64,000 nt of DNA from Liolophura sinensis (taxonomy: Eukaryota; Mollusca; Polyplacophora; Chitonida; Chitonidae). Shown in pieces: positions 50,245 to 61,054 of the stretch. The notes beneath the pieces are model-generated. The model saw only the letters and a list, made by a program, of their open reading frames with translations, made no database searches and had not been told where the DNA came from. Made by a program: the position numbers and the translations under genes. Position 1 is the stretch's first letter. The number at the start of each line of letters is the position of its first letter. Location: assembly GCF_032854445.1 (NCBI RefSeq), contig NC_088304.1, positions 21,303,850-21,367,849 on the forward strand, written 5' to 3'.

Positions 50245-51000
50245 ATTGATGTAGCTCACATATTCTCTCTGGCTTGTAGGACCTGTGCTGATGTAGCTCA
50301 CATATTCTCTCTGGCTTGTAGGACCTGTACTGATGTAGCTCACATATTCTCTATGGCATGTAGGACCTATACTGATGTAACACACATGTTCTCTATGGCT
50401 TGTAGGACCTGTACTGATGTAGCTCACATATCTCTATGGCTTGAAGGACCTGTGCTGATGTAGCTCACATATTCTCTCTGGCTTGTAGGACCTGTACTGA
50501 TGTAGCTCACATATTCTCTATGGCATGTAGGACCTGTACTGATGTAACTCACATGTTCTCTATGGCTTGTAGGACCTGTGCTGATGTAGCTGACATATCT
50601 CTCTGGCTTGAAGGACCTGTACTGATGTAGCTCACATATTCTCTCTGGCTTGTAGGACCTGTACTAATGAAGCTCACATATTCTCTATGGCATGTAGGAC
50701 CTGTACTGATGTAGCTCACATATTCTGTATGGCTTGTAGGACCTGTACTGATGTAGCTGACATATTCTGCATATCCTGCTGGGTCTTACTCATGTACATG
50801 CAGTTCACATGACATTTTATAGCCTGTCATGCCTGTAGAGTGTAGTGATCATGTACATGTAGTTCACATAATCTGTAGAGCCTGTATTGATGTATGTGTA
50901 TTTCACATAATCGGTAGAGCCTGTAGTGATGTAAGTGGAGTTCACATAATCTATAGAGCCTGCAGTGATGTATGTGTAGTTCACATCTTCATTATAGCAT
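50245..51000. repeat. Minisatellite, 42-bp unit, plus a related decayed part
   Basis: 50245-50770 has about 13 units of GATGTAGCTCACATATTCTC plus TCTGGCTTGTAGGACCTGTACT. Each unit holds a pyrimidine tract followed by TTGTAG, an acceptor-like string. From 50820 to 51000, shorter TTCACATAATC...GAGCCTGTAGTGATG copies appear to be distant relatives. Confidence 0.88.
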
Positions 51001-51424
51001 GTAGCTCCTACATGTATATACTGATATGTATATATGTTCTGTAAATAAATAGATCTACACATGTATATACATGTAGTATACTTTTTCTCTACATTGGTCA
51101 CCTTTTCTATTTGAACATTTAGGCTGTGTGTCTTTGAAACACACAGCTACAGGCCTACTCCATGTACTGGTACATGTTAAATTTGTCTGTTTACACATCT
51201 TAGATAATTCATTTCAACATGCATGCTAAAGTCATCTTTTCTGTTTAACATATGTACACATGTTTTAATGTCTAGTCACATGTGTACATACATGTATAGC
51301 AGTACTTTATAAGAAAAAACGCATATAAGGAAACCATTTGTACAGTGTATATGTAGGCCTCTCTTAGCAAGTACATGCCTCAGTTTCATAGTAAAGCTAG
51401 ATATTTAAGATTATGTCTATGTTT

Positions 51425-51800
51425 TGGACTAGCTGTGACTGTGCTATGGACTGTGACTGTGCTATGGACTATGACTGTGCTGTGGACTATGACTGTTACA
51501 GAGAGTGTCTATTATAGACAGTGTCTGTGTTATGGACTGTGACTGTGGGATTGATAATGTCTGTGGTATGGACTGTGTGACAGAGAGTGTATGTGTTATG
51601 GACTGTGACTGTGTGATAGACAGTGTCTGTGTTATGGACTGTGACTGTGTGATAGACAGTGTATGTGTTATGGACTGTGAGTATGTGATAGACAGTGTCT
51701 GTGTTATGGACTGTGACTTTGTGACAGAGAGTGTCTGTGTTATAGACATTGCCTGTGTTATGGACTGTGACTGTGTTATAGACAATGCCAGGTGTCACAC
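51425..51800. repeat. Minisatellite, 36-bp unit
   Basis: About 10 units of GACTGTGACTGTGTGATAGA plus CAGTGTCTGTGTTATG. Unit of 36 is itself built from shorter CTGTG words. Confidence 0.88.
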
Positions 51801-52410
51801 ACTGTGACTTCGTGGCAGGCTGTAAACATCCAAGTTACAGACAATGACTGTGACATTGTGTTTGATATAGACCCCATCTGGGTGTGCCCTTTTTCTCTAA
51901 AGTTGACACTTTAGATGCGTATTCTATTTTTATCCGTTTGCCTATGTCAACAGGCCTGTAATTTGTGGATTATTTTGTGGGTCTAACATGGGTTTTGCAT
52001 ACATGTTTTTTGTGTTACAACATGAATCAACATTTGTTGAAATGCTAGTGAGGTAAAAAAGATTTGAATTAAAATATCTGTGTTATGTGGTTGATTGATG
52101 TCTTTTTTGTCACTTAGGTGAAGTAATTGGACATTTACTATTGGCTAGCCAGGCTGATGCTGTATGAATATTTAATTGAGGATGGATAGCGGAGAATTAG
52201 CCCATGCAATCAGTTACTGACTAGCACAAAGATACACTAGTACTCTTCCTATGTCGTCTTATCATGCAGCAATCGCCTGTACTGCGGGTTGTCCTTGTAG
52301 TTGGCCAAATTGTCTAAACGGTTGGTATTTACATGTATTGGCCCAAAGTTATTGGTACCGGACTCTTGAGTTTGCTGGTTCATAACCTGGGCTGGTCTTA
52401 ACCAGTTCTC
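51801..52410. other. Intergenic, nothing recognised
   Basis: No gene or repeat supported here. Confidence 0.5.
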
Positions 52411-52667
52411 GTCTATTTATTTGATTGATGTTTTACGCCATACTCAAGAATATTTCACTAATATGATGGCGACCAGCATTAGGATTTGAGAAAACTGGGC
52501 AGACCCTGGGGGAAACACACAACCAGGTTTCTGGCAGATCTTCCCACATACGGTGGGAGAAGAAGCTAGCAAGAGCTAGACTTGAACTCACACCAACTGC
52601 ATTGATGAAAGGCTCCTGGGTCATTGTGCCACGCTGGCATGCTAACCATATCAGACACGGAGGCCCA
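52411..52667 (-). mobile_element. tRNA-derived SINE, main family, near full length
   Basis: Minus-strand copy, CTATTTATTTGATTGATG to CATATCAGACACGGAGGCC. Confidence 0.9.
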
Positions 52668-52804
52668 CCAGCCAGTTTTCAGAACTAAAATCTATGGTAT
52701 GTTTAGAAAATAATCCAACTAGTAAAACTGTTAAATTAATAATGTAGGCCCACATGTAGATTTACGTGTACCAGTATTAAATTTACCAATAGATGTACTT
52801 TACA

Positions 52805-52914
52805 CAAATATTTCACTTATATGGCGGCGGCAAGCATTATTATGGGTGGAAACCAGGCAGAACCCGGGGCAAACCCATGACCATCCACATATTGCTGGCA
52901 GAACTCCCCATGTA
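52805..52914 (-). mobile_element. SINE main family, core fragment
   Basis: CAAATATTTCACTTATATGG to GGCAGAACTCCCCATGTAA; neither AT tail nor head. Confidence 0.82.
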
Positions 52915-52964
52915 AAGAAACTTGCTTGAATATCAGTTTGTACAATGTGTATGTATGTACATAA

Positions 52965-52967
<3 letters not shown>

Positions 52968-53016
<49 letters not shown>

Positions 53017-53080
53017 AGCTATATATATATAAACAGCTATATATATATATATATTTGTCTGTGTGTGTGTGTGTGTATGT
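52968..53080. repeat. AT and GT microsatellite
   Basis: AT run with two AAACAGCTATAT interruptions, then a GT run at 53057-53076. Confidence 0.92.
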
Positions 53081-53599
53081 ATGAATCCTCTACTGAAAAA
53101 ATTTCATGTGTGATCAAACTGAATTGTGGTGAAACGTATAACTTTAGTCTGAAAAATATAAACAATAAAACAAAATATACTTGTTCTCTGAAACTGGTCA
53201 TAAGTTAATGTGTTTGTTTTCTTTGTACCTGTAGTTCTCCGTGGACTGTTTATTCAACCATATTCTGACTGTGGCATTCTTTGTGAGAAAATTAGGGTGT
53301 TTCGCTAAAAAGGTGTGAAAAGGTTGACTTGAAGAATTAGGGCAGGCCTTTTCCAATCTTTGTACACGTTACAAATTAACACTTATTCGTGACTCATCCA
53401 AGTTGTGACAGTTGGATTTGTCCTGGGATCCAAACAGATAAATTTTTAAAGACCCTTTCTGTTACAAGCAAATTTACTTCCTGTGATTTTGATACGCAGA
53501 ATGTTTGCTGAAGTGTGTAATGGCTCTGAAGTAAATATCGATCTGACTAGCTGATTAATTCTAGAATAGTGTTTATTAGGGCATAAAGGAAAGCGAAGC

Positions 53600-53798
53600 A
53601 TGAACTGTAGGGGGTGCCAGGGGATAGGCCTTTATATCAGAGCCTTCAATCCGCTGCCCGATGGTTGGTGCGTTCCGGAGTTTAGTTCCACCCCGCTGCC
53701 AGCCGATGGAAGAGGTAGCCCTCAGACAAGTCCTGGCACTGACGTCTGCAGACTGGTTGTCCAGGATACACCGACATGACTGACAGCTTACACGTTAG
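53600..53798 (+). promoter_or_regulatory. Possible 5' UTR exon and promoter of the RGLG-like gene
   Basis: A GC-richer island of about 200 bp ends in TTAG/GTAAAG at 53798, the only strong donor upstream of the acceptor at 55659 that I could pair by context. It carries an ATG at 53775 that would open a short upstream frame. Inferred from composition and the donor only. Confidence 0.3.
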
Positions 53799-54425
53799 GT
53801 AAAGTTTCATGTTTTCTTCTACTACATTTGTGAACTTCCTGTTATATTCACCCTCATAATTCAGGTATTTCTTTATCCAGGATACAGAGATGTCAAACAG
53901 AAATGTCTTATTTTCTAAAATTTTTCATGGCGACATGTCTCTCCGAAGTTTCGGGACTGACAACAACAACACGTGTGTGTATCGCAGGTTTCTCTGGTAA
54001 CTGTCTTAACTGCCAAACGGTGCCATATGTCTTGCATTGTGAGAACTCAGAGAGTGTCAGCGGTAGCAGAGGAGACCAGTATTGTTGACGTACTGTAACC
54101 ACATGGTATATATCTTAGTATAAGGATTAAGCTTAGCAAGGATCAATAAGCCAATGCAAATTATAATATCATCATTCTGTTATTTTAGTCCCATTAACGC
54201 ATTCAGGAAAATTGGTTTAGGCGGATGGACAGTTTGCATTATCATTATTTTTATGACAATAATACAAGTTAATCGGAGCAGGTTTTATCTACTCCTAGTC
54301 CAGTCTGCTCACTCTGGTCACTCCACACATACTATATGTCTCTGAGAGTGAATTAAATTTGTGGCAGAAAAAAAAGAATCAGCTATCCCTCATCAGCAGA
54401 TAATGTTAAGTTACAACATAGAGAG
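53799..54425. other. Upstream intron or intergenic, nothing recognised
   Basis: A 61-codon frame at 53903 has no family resemblance and overlaps an equal minus-strand frame; not supported as a gene. Confidence 0.4.
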
Positions 54426-54781
54426 CAAGCCTTGGTTTAATGGTTAAAGATGCTTGACACAGTAGGTGCAGGTTCAAAACCAGCCTTGGACAGGGAATTT
54501 GTAGATAACCACGCTTTCATTACCTGTAGGACCGTGGTGACAGTGGAGGTCAAGGATATGCATATTTCATTTGCATGGCCTGAAGTTTGTTCAAAACCAC
54601 TTGTCTTCCACTTTTACACAGTGCATGCTGTTTCTATGCATTAACATATATGGGGAACTTTTTTAGTAACTTGCCAAAGGCCAGTGGGCTTCTTCGGGCA
54701 CTCCACTTTCTTCCACCCATAATGCCAACTGACTGAGTATGGCTCTCACGTGAATAAACAAGAAGGAAATAAATAAATAAG
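54426..54781 (+). mobile_element. tRNA-derived SINE, second family (V-SINE-like)
   Basis: A box TGGTTTAATGG (54433-54443), B box GGTTCAAAACC (54471-54481), then a long unrelated body, CTTCGGGCACTCC and CTTCCACCCATAATGCC near the 3' end, and a tail of GAAATAAATAAATAAG. Different head and body from the main family; only the tail style is shared. Confidence 0.7.
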
Positions 54782-54892
54782 TCAAAAAACAAAGTGAACC
54801 TGGACAAAATATGACAACTGATAAGCCTTGAGCACTATTTACACGTGGGTATGTTACTACATGTGACTGTGACTTAAAAGTGCATATCTGAA

Positions 54893-55002
54893 CCTGTAGG
54901 TGGTTTCACATGGGCTCTGTCCAAATTTCTCCCACCATAATTCTGTCTGCCATTGTAAAAGTGAAATATTCTTGAGTATAGCATAAAACACCAATCAAAC
55001 AA
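54893..55002 (+). mobile_element. SINE main family, 3' half
   Basis: CCTGTAGGTGGTTTCACATG to ACACCAATCAAACAATGG; diverged. Confidence 0.82.
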
Positions 55003-55659
55003 TGGTAAATATAGAAATAGATCTATGTGAACAAGAACTACTTGTATGACTCACGATTCAGATACAGGTGCGTTGCATATGAAAAACCTTTATGCTTTGT
55101 ACATGTATGTGTAGATTTTCATTCACACTGACATACTGTCATATAGCATTAATGCCAGCGAAGGTCATTTCCTACATGTACATGAATCCTGCTGGCTATC
55201 TCTGTCGACGTTGCTCACCACACAAGTGTATGTATGTACATAATGTACATGTTACTTGTAATGTGATACCCATCTTAATTATAGCCCCATTACTTATTGA
55301 TATCCTTCTCCATTGCTCTACAGGGGTCCAGATGTATTTGACAGCACATGCATGTACTAGACACTATACACTTCCAGCACTTATTGCACAGCTTAACAAC
55401 TCAGTGAAGTACATGTACTTTTTGTGAGTTGTACCTGATACACTGTCCTTGATGTGTGGCATACATGACATGCATGTATGATGGAACTTGCATGCCCTTT
55501 TGTTGGCAGCTTCATGAAGATGATGAAGTATATGGCTGGCCAAACCTGTATAGGTTGTTTTCATTGATAAGTACTGTACATGTGTGTTTGCCAATTTACA
55601 TGTAAGACATCCATCAGTGCGTACTTTCTGTTTTTAAACAAAGCTTGTTATTTGTACAG

Positions 55660-56717
55660 ATCATGAATCCAGCTTCCATGGATCTCACCTTGATCCACTA
55701 GTCACGATGATGGGGCTAGTGTCACTGTTGTTGTACTGCTCGGCAGTAGCAGTGGGGCTTGTGCTCTTCATGTTGTTCAAACCCAAAGAGGAGGACAAGG
55801 AACGGCGACCTGTAGACGAATCCATGACCCAGGTGTGGGAGCGTGCTGAACCCTCCCTGTTGGCATTACTGGGTTTGAAGGACAATGCATTAACACGGTT
55901 TTTTGCTTTTGAAGACCACTTTCACACCTTTCGTGAGGTCAGCCGTGCATGTAAACGGGCAGGCCTGGAAGCTTGTAATTTGATTATCGGGGTGGATTTC
56001 ACGGCCAGCAATGAATGGCAAGGACGTAAAACATTCGGCGGCAATAACTTACACAAGGTCATTCCTGGCAAGGTGTACAACCCATATCAGAAAGTCATCT
56101 CTATTTTAGGCGAGACTCTGGAACCTTTCGATGATGACAGGCTTATCCCTGCTTATGGATTTGGGGATACAACAACTTTAGGACACAGCGTATTCCCTTT
56201 CATCAGCGATGAAAAGCAATGTTTTGGCTTCATGGAAGTTCTAGACAGGTATAATGTCCATGCCAAGAAGGTCACTCTGAGTGGGCCAACAAACTTTGCA
56301 CCATTAATTCACAAAGCAATAAACATTGTCAAAACCAAAGGTACATTCCACATCCTTATAATCATTGCAGACGGCCAGGTAAACGAGGAAACTCCCACTG
56401 TGGAGGCCATTGTGGAAGCCTCCCACTACCCGCTGAGCATCGTAGTCGTTGGGGTGGGGGACGGACCATGGGACACCATGGAGGAATTTGACAACCACCT
56501 CCCCAAGAGGAAGTTTGACAATTTTCAGTTCGTGAACTACCATCGAGTGATCAGCAAGTCGAAGAACCCAGACACGACGTTTGCCCTGCATGCTCTCATG
56601 GAAATTCCAGACCAGTACAAGACCATCAAATCTCTAGGTTATCTCGACCCTGACCGCCAGACACAAGAGTCCCTAGACATCAAACATCGCAGAACTTCCA
56701 ATGAGGCTTACATCTAA
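55660..56717 (+). CDS. Membrane-anchored RGLG/copine-type vWA protein, RING-less
   Basis: Coding region 55707-56717 in one exon, 336 residues; the listed start, 55660, is the first base after a good acceptor (TTTGTACAG). Residues about 4-24 are a hydrophobic signal-anchor, then a charged stretch (KPKEEDKERR). Residues about 88-305 match the copine-type von Willebrand A domain, closest in wording to plant RGLG ligases: NLIIGVDFTASNEW, YGFGDTTT, SGPTNFAPLI, ILIIIADGQV, VGVGDGPWDTMEEFD, DNFQFVNY. The metal-site (MIDAS) pattern D97-x-T-x-S101, T195 and D222 is intact. There are no C2 domains (as in copines) and no C-terminal RING (as in RGLG); the tail is short and basic. A 12-codon upstream frame (55663-55701) ends five bases before the start, a possible translational brake. 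AATAAA at 56886 may be the poly(A) signal. Partner and function unknown. Confidence 0.9.
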
Positions 56718-56906
56718 CATGGCTTCATGCCTGTAATTGAAACAGAGTACAGCAGTTAGTATGGTTACACTGGATACAAAGGTTTGCTAAGAATGTTTTG
56801 ATTACCTACTAATTAATATTGTGTATGTTAATATTGTGGTCAACAGATACATGTATTTGGATTTGCAACAGTCCGAAGATAAATTAATAAATAATAATAA
56901 TTCAAG

Positions 56907-56946
<40 letters not shown>

Positions 56947-58955
56947 TATATGAAGGTCAGTAAATGTCTCAAGTGGTTACAAGCAACATTGTATTTACAC
57001 ATAAGAAGTCAGTAGGTGTTTTATTTCCATTTACATATGGGTTACATTTTTGATCATTACACATTGTTTGTTGGTTACATAGGGCAAGGCTACATGTACA
57101 AACCGACAAGATAGATAGATAGAATACGGATATATGTCAAGGTCAGAAGAGGTTTTAATTTTAACTGCACTGTATGTTTTTCAAGGTCAGAGGATGTTTT
57201 AGTCAAGGTCAGAAGAGGTTAAGGTCAGACAATGGTTAATGATTGTCATGAGAGCTGCTGTAGATGCTTGGATGATTTATGTACAGTATGAAAGTCAGTA
57301 GAGAAGAAATATTTGTGGCTACATGTAGGTGGTTGATTGCATGATGATCTGAATCACTATGTTTTACTGAAAAGAAATAAATAGGACAGTAAGTGAAACG
57401 TTAGAACATGTTCAGTCATATACATGTACTTTTACTGTATGAAGCTAGATCAAAAGGTGTTTTATTATTTTCAAGCTCCATGGATATATATGTACATTTG
57501 CCTGTTTGTGTTTAATTGATTCAGTGTAACATCTCAGATTCTTTTTTTGTACAGTCACTTGTGCCGGTACATGGGTACAATGTGTTCTTAGACATTTTTC
57601 AAATGGTTATGACTTCAGTAGGAAGCAGCCTAGTGTTTGGACAGAGGCACGTGCATGTCATGGGATGCTTCGTTTAATAGGCCTTAGTTCTGTGACCTTC
57701 AGGAGGCTTCATAAGGTAACCTTACCACCTTGATCACTAGCTTACATGCAGATCTGAGTGGATGATACGTATATTGTACATTTGTAATGTACATTTATTG
57801 TTACAGTATCATGTTGACCAACATATACTAATACAATGTGGTGTGTTTGACTATACTGCTGTTTTTGGCTTGACCATTCACCCTTGCCGGTACAAAATAG
57901 AGCTGGACACTCTTTTTATTTTAAATTTACCTCAGTTCATTAGCTCTTCAAAGTTTTCTTCCTGTGATAATACAAATTTTGTAAAATGGAACTCACGTAT
58001 ATTGCGCAATAGATGTCAGCCATTGCAGATTTGGTACATATAGTTAGAGTAAAATATACTTACATGCATCTATCCAAGAACTACAGACTACATGCATTCT
58101 GCGATATGTTCTGTAGTCTCTCAGATGCCCCAAAATTGTTGTACGTGCATCGTGTATTCGATCACCATTTTATAGAAGCTGTTAGTTTTTCCACAGTTAA
58201 TGATAGGCCTGGCAATGTTCAGCATCTTTGAACATCTTCAATGAAAGTGCAGAACAATGAACACTGCTGATTTCACATGAACTGTTCCCATATCGTCCCA
58301 AACACCGAGGTACATATGTACATATCACAGACATAGCAAAGAGACTAGATGAAAGAATTTCACACATAATTCAGGTGCACCAGTAAATGTACAGATGTAT
58401 GTCTAGTTGGATTAACATAAATTTCCCCGTGTAGAACTGTAAACATGCATGAATGTTTTGCTACTTTATAATGATGAAGTTACATATACATGCACAGTAA
58501 GATTTCTTGAAGGGACCATAACTAAAGTGCATGCATATATATTTCTAAACCATGAATGTTTTGCTAGTTTAGAAAATACAAATTTTCATACACTGTGTAA
58601 AATTCCTTGAAGAGACCATAACTGCATGCATGAGGTGGTTATTACATGTACATGTACATGAAAAAAATTGTAAATCCAGGCATTTTCATATTTAAGCTGC
58701 AACTGAGAAGTTCTGGAAGTCAGTTTTTTTTTTGTCTGTAGGTCAGATGGTCAGATTTTGACATTTTGTGTCGTAATTAAACATGACATTTGTACCTTAT
58801 AGTATAATTCACATGAAGAGGAACCTGAGACCACAAGAAATCCTACATGTACATGTATATTGTAGGAGGTTGCAGCTAGGGGAAAATTTCACTTTTTTAT
58901 ATTCACTCACAAAGTCTTGTGGTACAGTAAGCATAAAGATAAGCAGTGGGCTTTG
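56718..58955. other. 3' flank of the RGLG-like gene
   Basis: Contains a TA microsatellite at 56913-56945 and a few AAGGTCAGAAGAGG repeats near 57137-57230. A stretch at 57593-57716 is open between acceptor-like TTCTTAG and donor-like AAG/GTAACC but matches no family and is not called. Confidence 0.4.
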
Positions 58956-59005
58956 TAATTGGGCAGTGATATGTGTTACAGTGTACATGTACATATATAT
59001 GTATA

Positions 59006-59043
<38 letters not shown>

Positions 59044-59057
59044 ATGATACATATACT

Positions 59058-59130
<73 letters not shown>

Positions 59131-59157
59131 CACTGTAACACATATCACTGCCCAGTT

Positions 59158-59158
<1 letters not shown>
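58956..59158. repeat. 38-bp inverted repeat around an AT/CA microsatellite
   Basis: Left arm 58956-58993 (GGGCAGTGATATGTGTTACA plus GTGTACATGTA) and right arm 59121-59158 are inverted copies with about one mismatch; the 127-bp centre is (TA)n and (CA)n. The whole can fold as one hairpin. Confidence 0.88.
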
Positions 59159-59189
<31 letters not shown>

Positions 59190-59607
59190 TGTATGCCCTT
59201 GGTGAATACATTGATAAGATTCTGTTACTTAAATTCATTCTGTTACTTAAATTCATGCTTTAATTACATCTACTAATTGACATATTGTATTCTGAGCTTT
59301 GAGGTGCACGATGTACACTTCACATACCTGTACATTTAAATTCCTTATTCATTGAGGGGCATGATGACGTGTAAACTTTTTAATAGGTATATTTTTAGCA
59401 CTTTTCAAAAGAGTGTAATCTGTTGAAATGAAAAAATTCTGCCTCAGGCATTAGGTCTGAGGAGGATGTTAGGCACAATATACATGCAGGTCATTCAGCC
59501 AGGATGTACTCTTAGATTATACATGTACGTGCATCTGTACTATAGTATACATATCTGATTTCAGTGTTCAACAGGCCTGACAAACAGCAGCACATTCTTC
59601 AAATTAT

Positions 59608-59718
59608 AGACCTTTTGTTAAAAGTTACAAGCTGTAACTTCTAACTTCGACCTACAATTTGTTTACCTATTAAAGTTTGAAGTTACAAGTTGAACTTGTA
59701 ACTTCTAACTAAAGGTCT
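59608..59718. mobile_element. Foldback MITE, copy 2
   Basis: AGACCTTTTGTTAAAAGTTA and AACTTCTAACTAAAGGTCT are inverted ends; the interior also contains the direct and inverted phrase AAGTTACAAG. Matches 18071-18169. Confidence 0.72.
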
Positions 59719-60036
59719 CTATTGTTTGGCAGTGAACATGTGGATCTGTACACTTGTGCACACTGCATTCCCATGCGTATGTACATGTACATAAACCATG
59801 ACACATACATGTATACTACACACAGTATTAAAACCATGCTCTATCTTATTTCTCTTCCTTGTGACACATCAGACGTGGTCACATACTTGTATGTTGCATG
59901 TGTTTTATGTATTTGCTGACATACACCCTGAAACAGGAATTGTATACCATTCTATCATGTCTGTACACGTATACTGCTGACTTCTAGTATGGTGCAGGCA
60001 TAAGATACATGATACCGGCACTCACTCTACATGTAC

Positions 60037-60362
60037 ATCTATACAGAAATGCATGAACATGTATACAGAAATGCATGTACATGTATACAGAAATGCATGT
60101 ACATGTATACAGAAATGCATGTACATGTATACAGAAATGCATGTACATGTATACAGAAGTGCATGTAGATCTATACAGAAATGCATGAACATCTATACAG
60201 AAATGCATGTACATATATACAGAAATGCATGTATACAGAAATGCATGTACATGTATACAGAAGTGCATGTAGATCTATACAGAAATCCATGTACATCTAT
60301 ACAGAAATTCATGTACATCTATACAGAAATTCATGTACATCAATACAGAAATCCATGTACAC
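60037..60362. repeat. Minisatellite, 22-bp unit, about 15 copies
   Basis: ACAGAAATGCATGTACATGT plus AT, with CATCTAT and CCATG variants to the right. The unit is nearly self-complementary (ATGCAT, TGTACA), so single strands could form small hairpins. Confidence 0.9.
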
Positions 60363-60784
60363 TGTAACACTGGCAAACTGCATGTACGTGTTCATACCAA
60401 TTAAGACCTTCCATGTAAATATCTATCACAAGTACGTGTACATGAAGGTCAGTAGAATTAATTAGCTCAAATATACCATAAGATGCAGCGCTGAGTTTAT
60501 AAATAACATGTTGTATTATGACGGTCATGATTAATGCTTCAGTTACACTGTGACAAGTTGTTGACAACTTCCTTGAAATGCTACATACAGTTTATAAATT
60601 TTACCTTTGCATTCTGGATTTACCCATTTCACAAATTGTTTGCATGATTCACTTTTTATTCACTGTTATATTCTTCCAGTGTGTTCATGGTGTTAGCATA
60701 ATTGACTTTGCTATATTCATTGCATAATGAACATGATCTTTTACTGTATGTACTGTACTTGGCCACACTGCCATGCACCTTATT

Positions 60785-60955
60785 ACAGGGTGAACGCAAT
60801 TCAGCATCTTGATTTGCACCTGTGTTTCTTGTGGCCGTGATCTCTTGAGAAGTATTTGACAAGGGACTTCCAGATTTGGTACAAACATTCTTCTTATTGT
60901 TGATATGACCTGAGTTTTTTGTACCACCATTATAGTGCTGTGCCTTTTCTTCGTT
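60785..60955. repeat. Possible dispersed repeat of unknown family
   Basis: The phrases TTGAGAAGTATTTGACAAGG, GACTTCCAGATTTGG and GACCTGAGTTTTTTGTAC resemble a motif I have met repeatedly in lophotrochozoan non-coding DNA. No ends can be defined here. Confidence 0.3.
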
Positions 60956-61054
60956 TAATTGTTATGAGTATTGTACAGCACATATAAGCTAAATGTTTTG
61001 TGTTGTTACAATGTACACATGTACATGTATCTCCTGTCATTGGACATGTTGGAG

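Noticed and set aside
53903-54102. Cys-rich 61-codon frame with a possible signal peptide
   Set aside because: Considered as a small secreted peptide, but an equal-length minus-strand frame overlaps it and there is no family match or splice support.
57593-57716. Possible exon between TTCTTAG and AAG/GTAACC
   Set aside because: Open in one frame for 41 codons, but it joins no neighbouring exon and resembles no protein I know.
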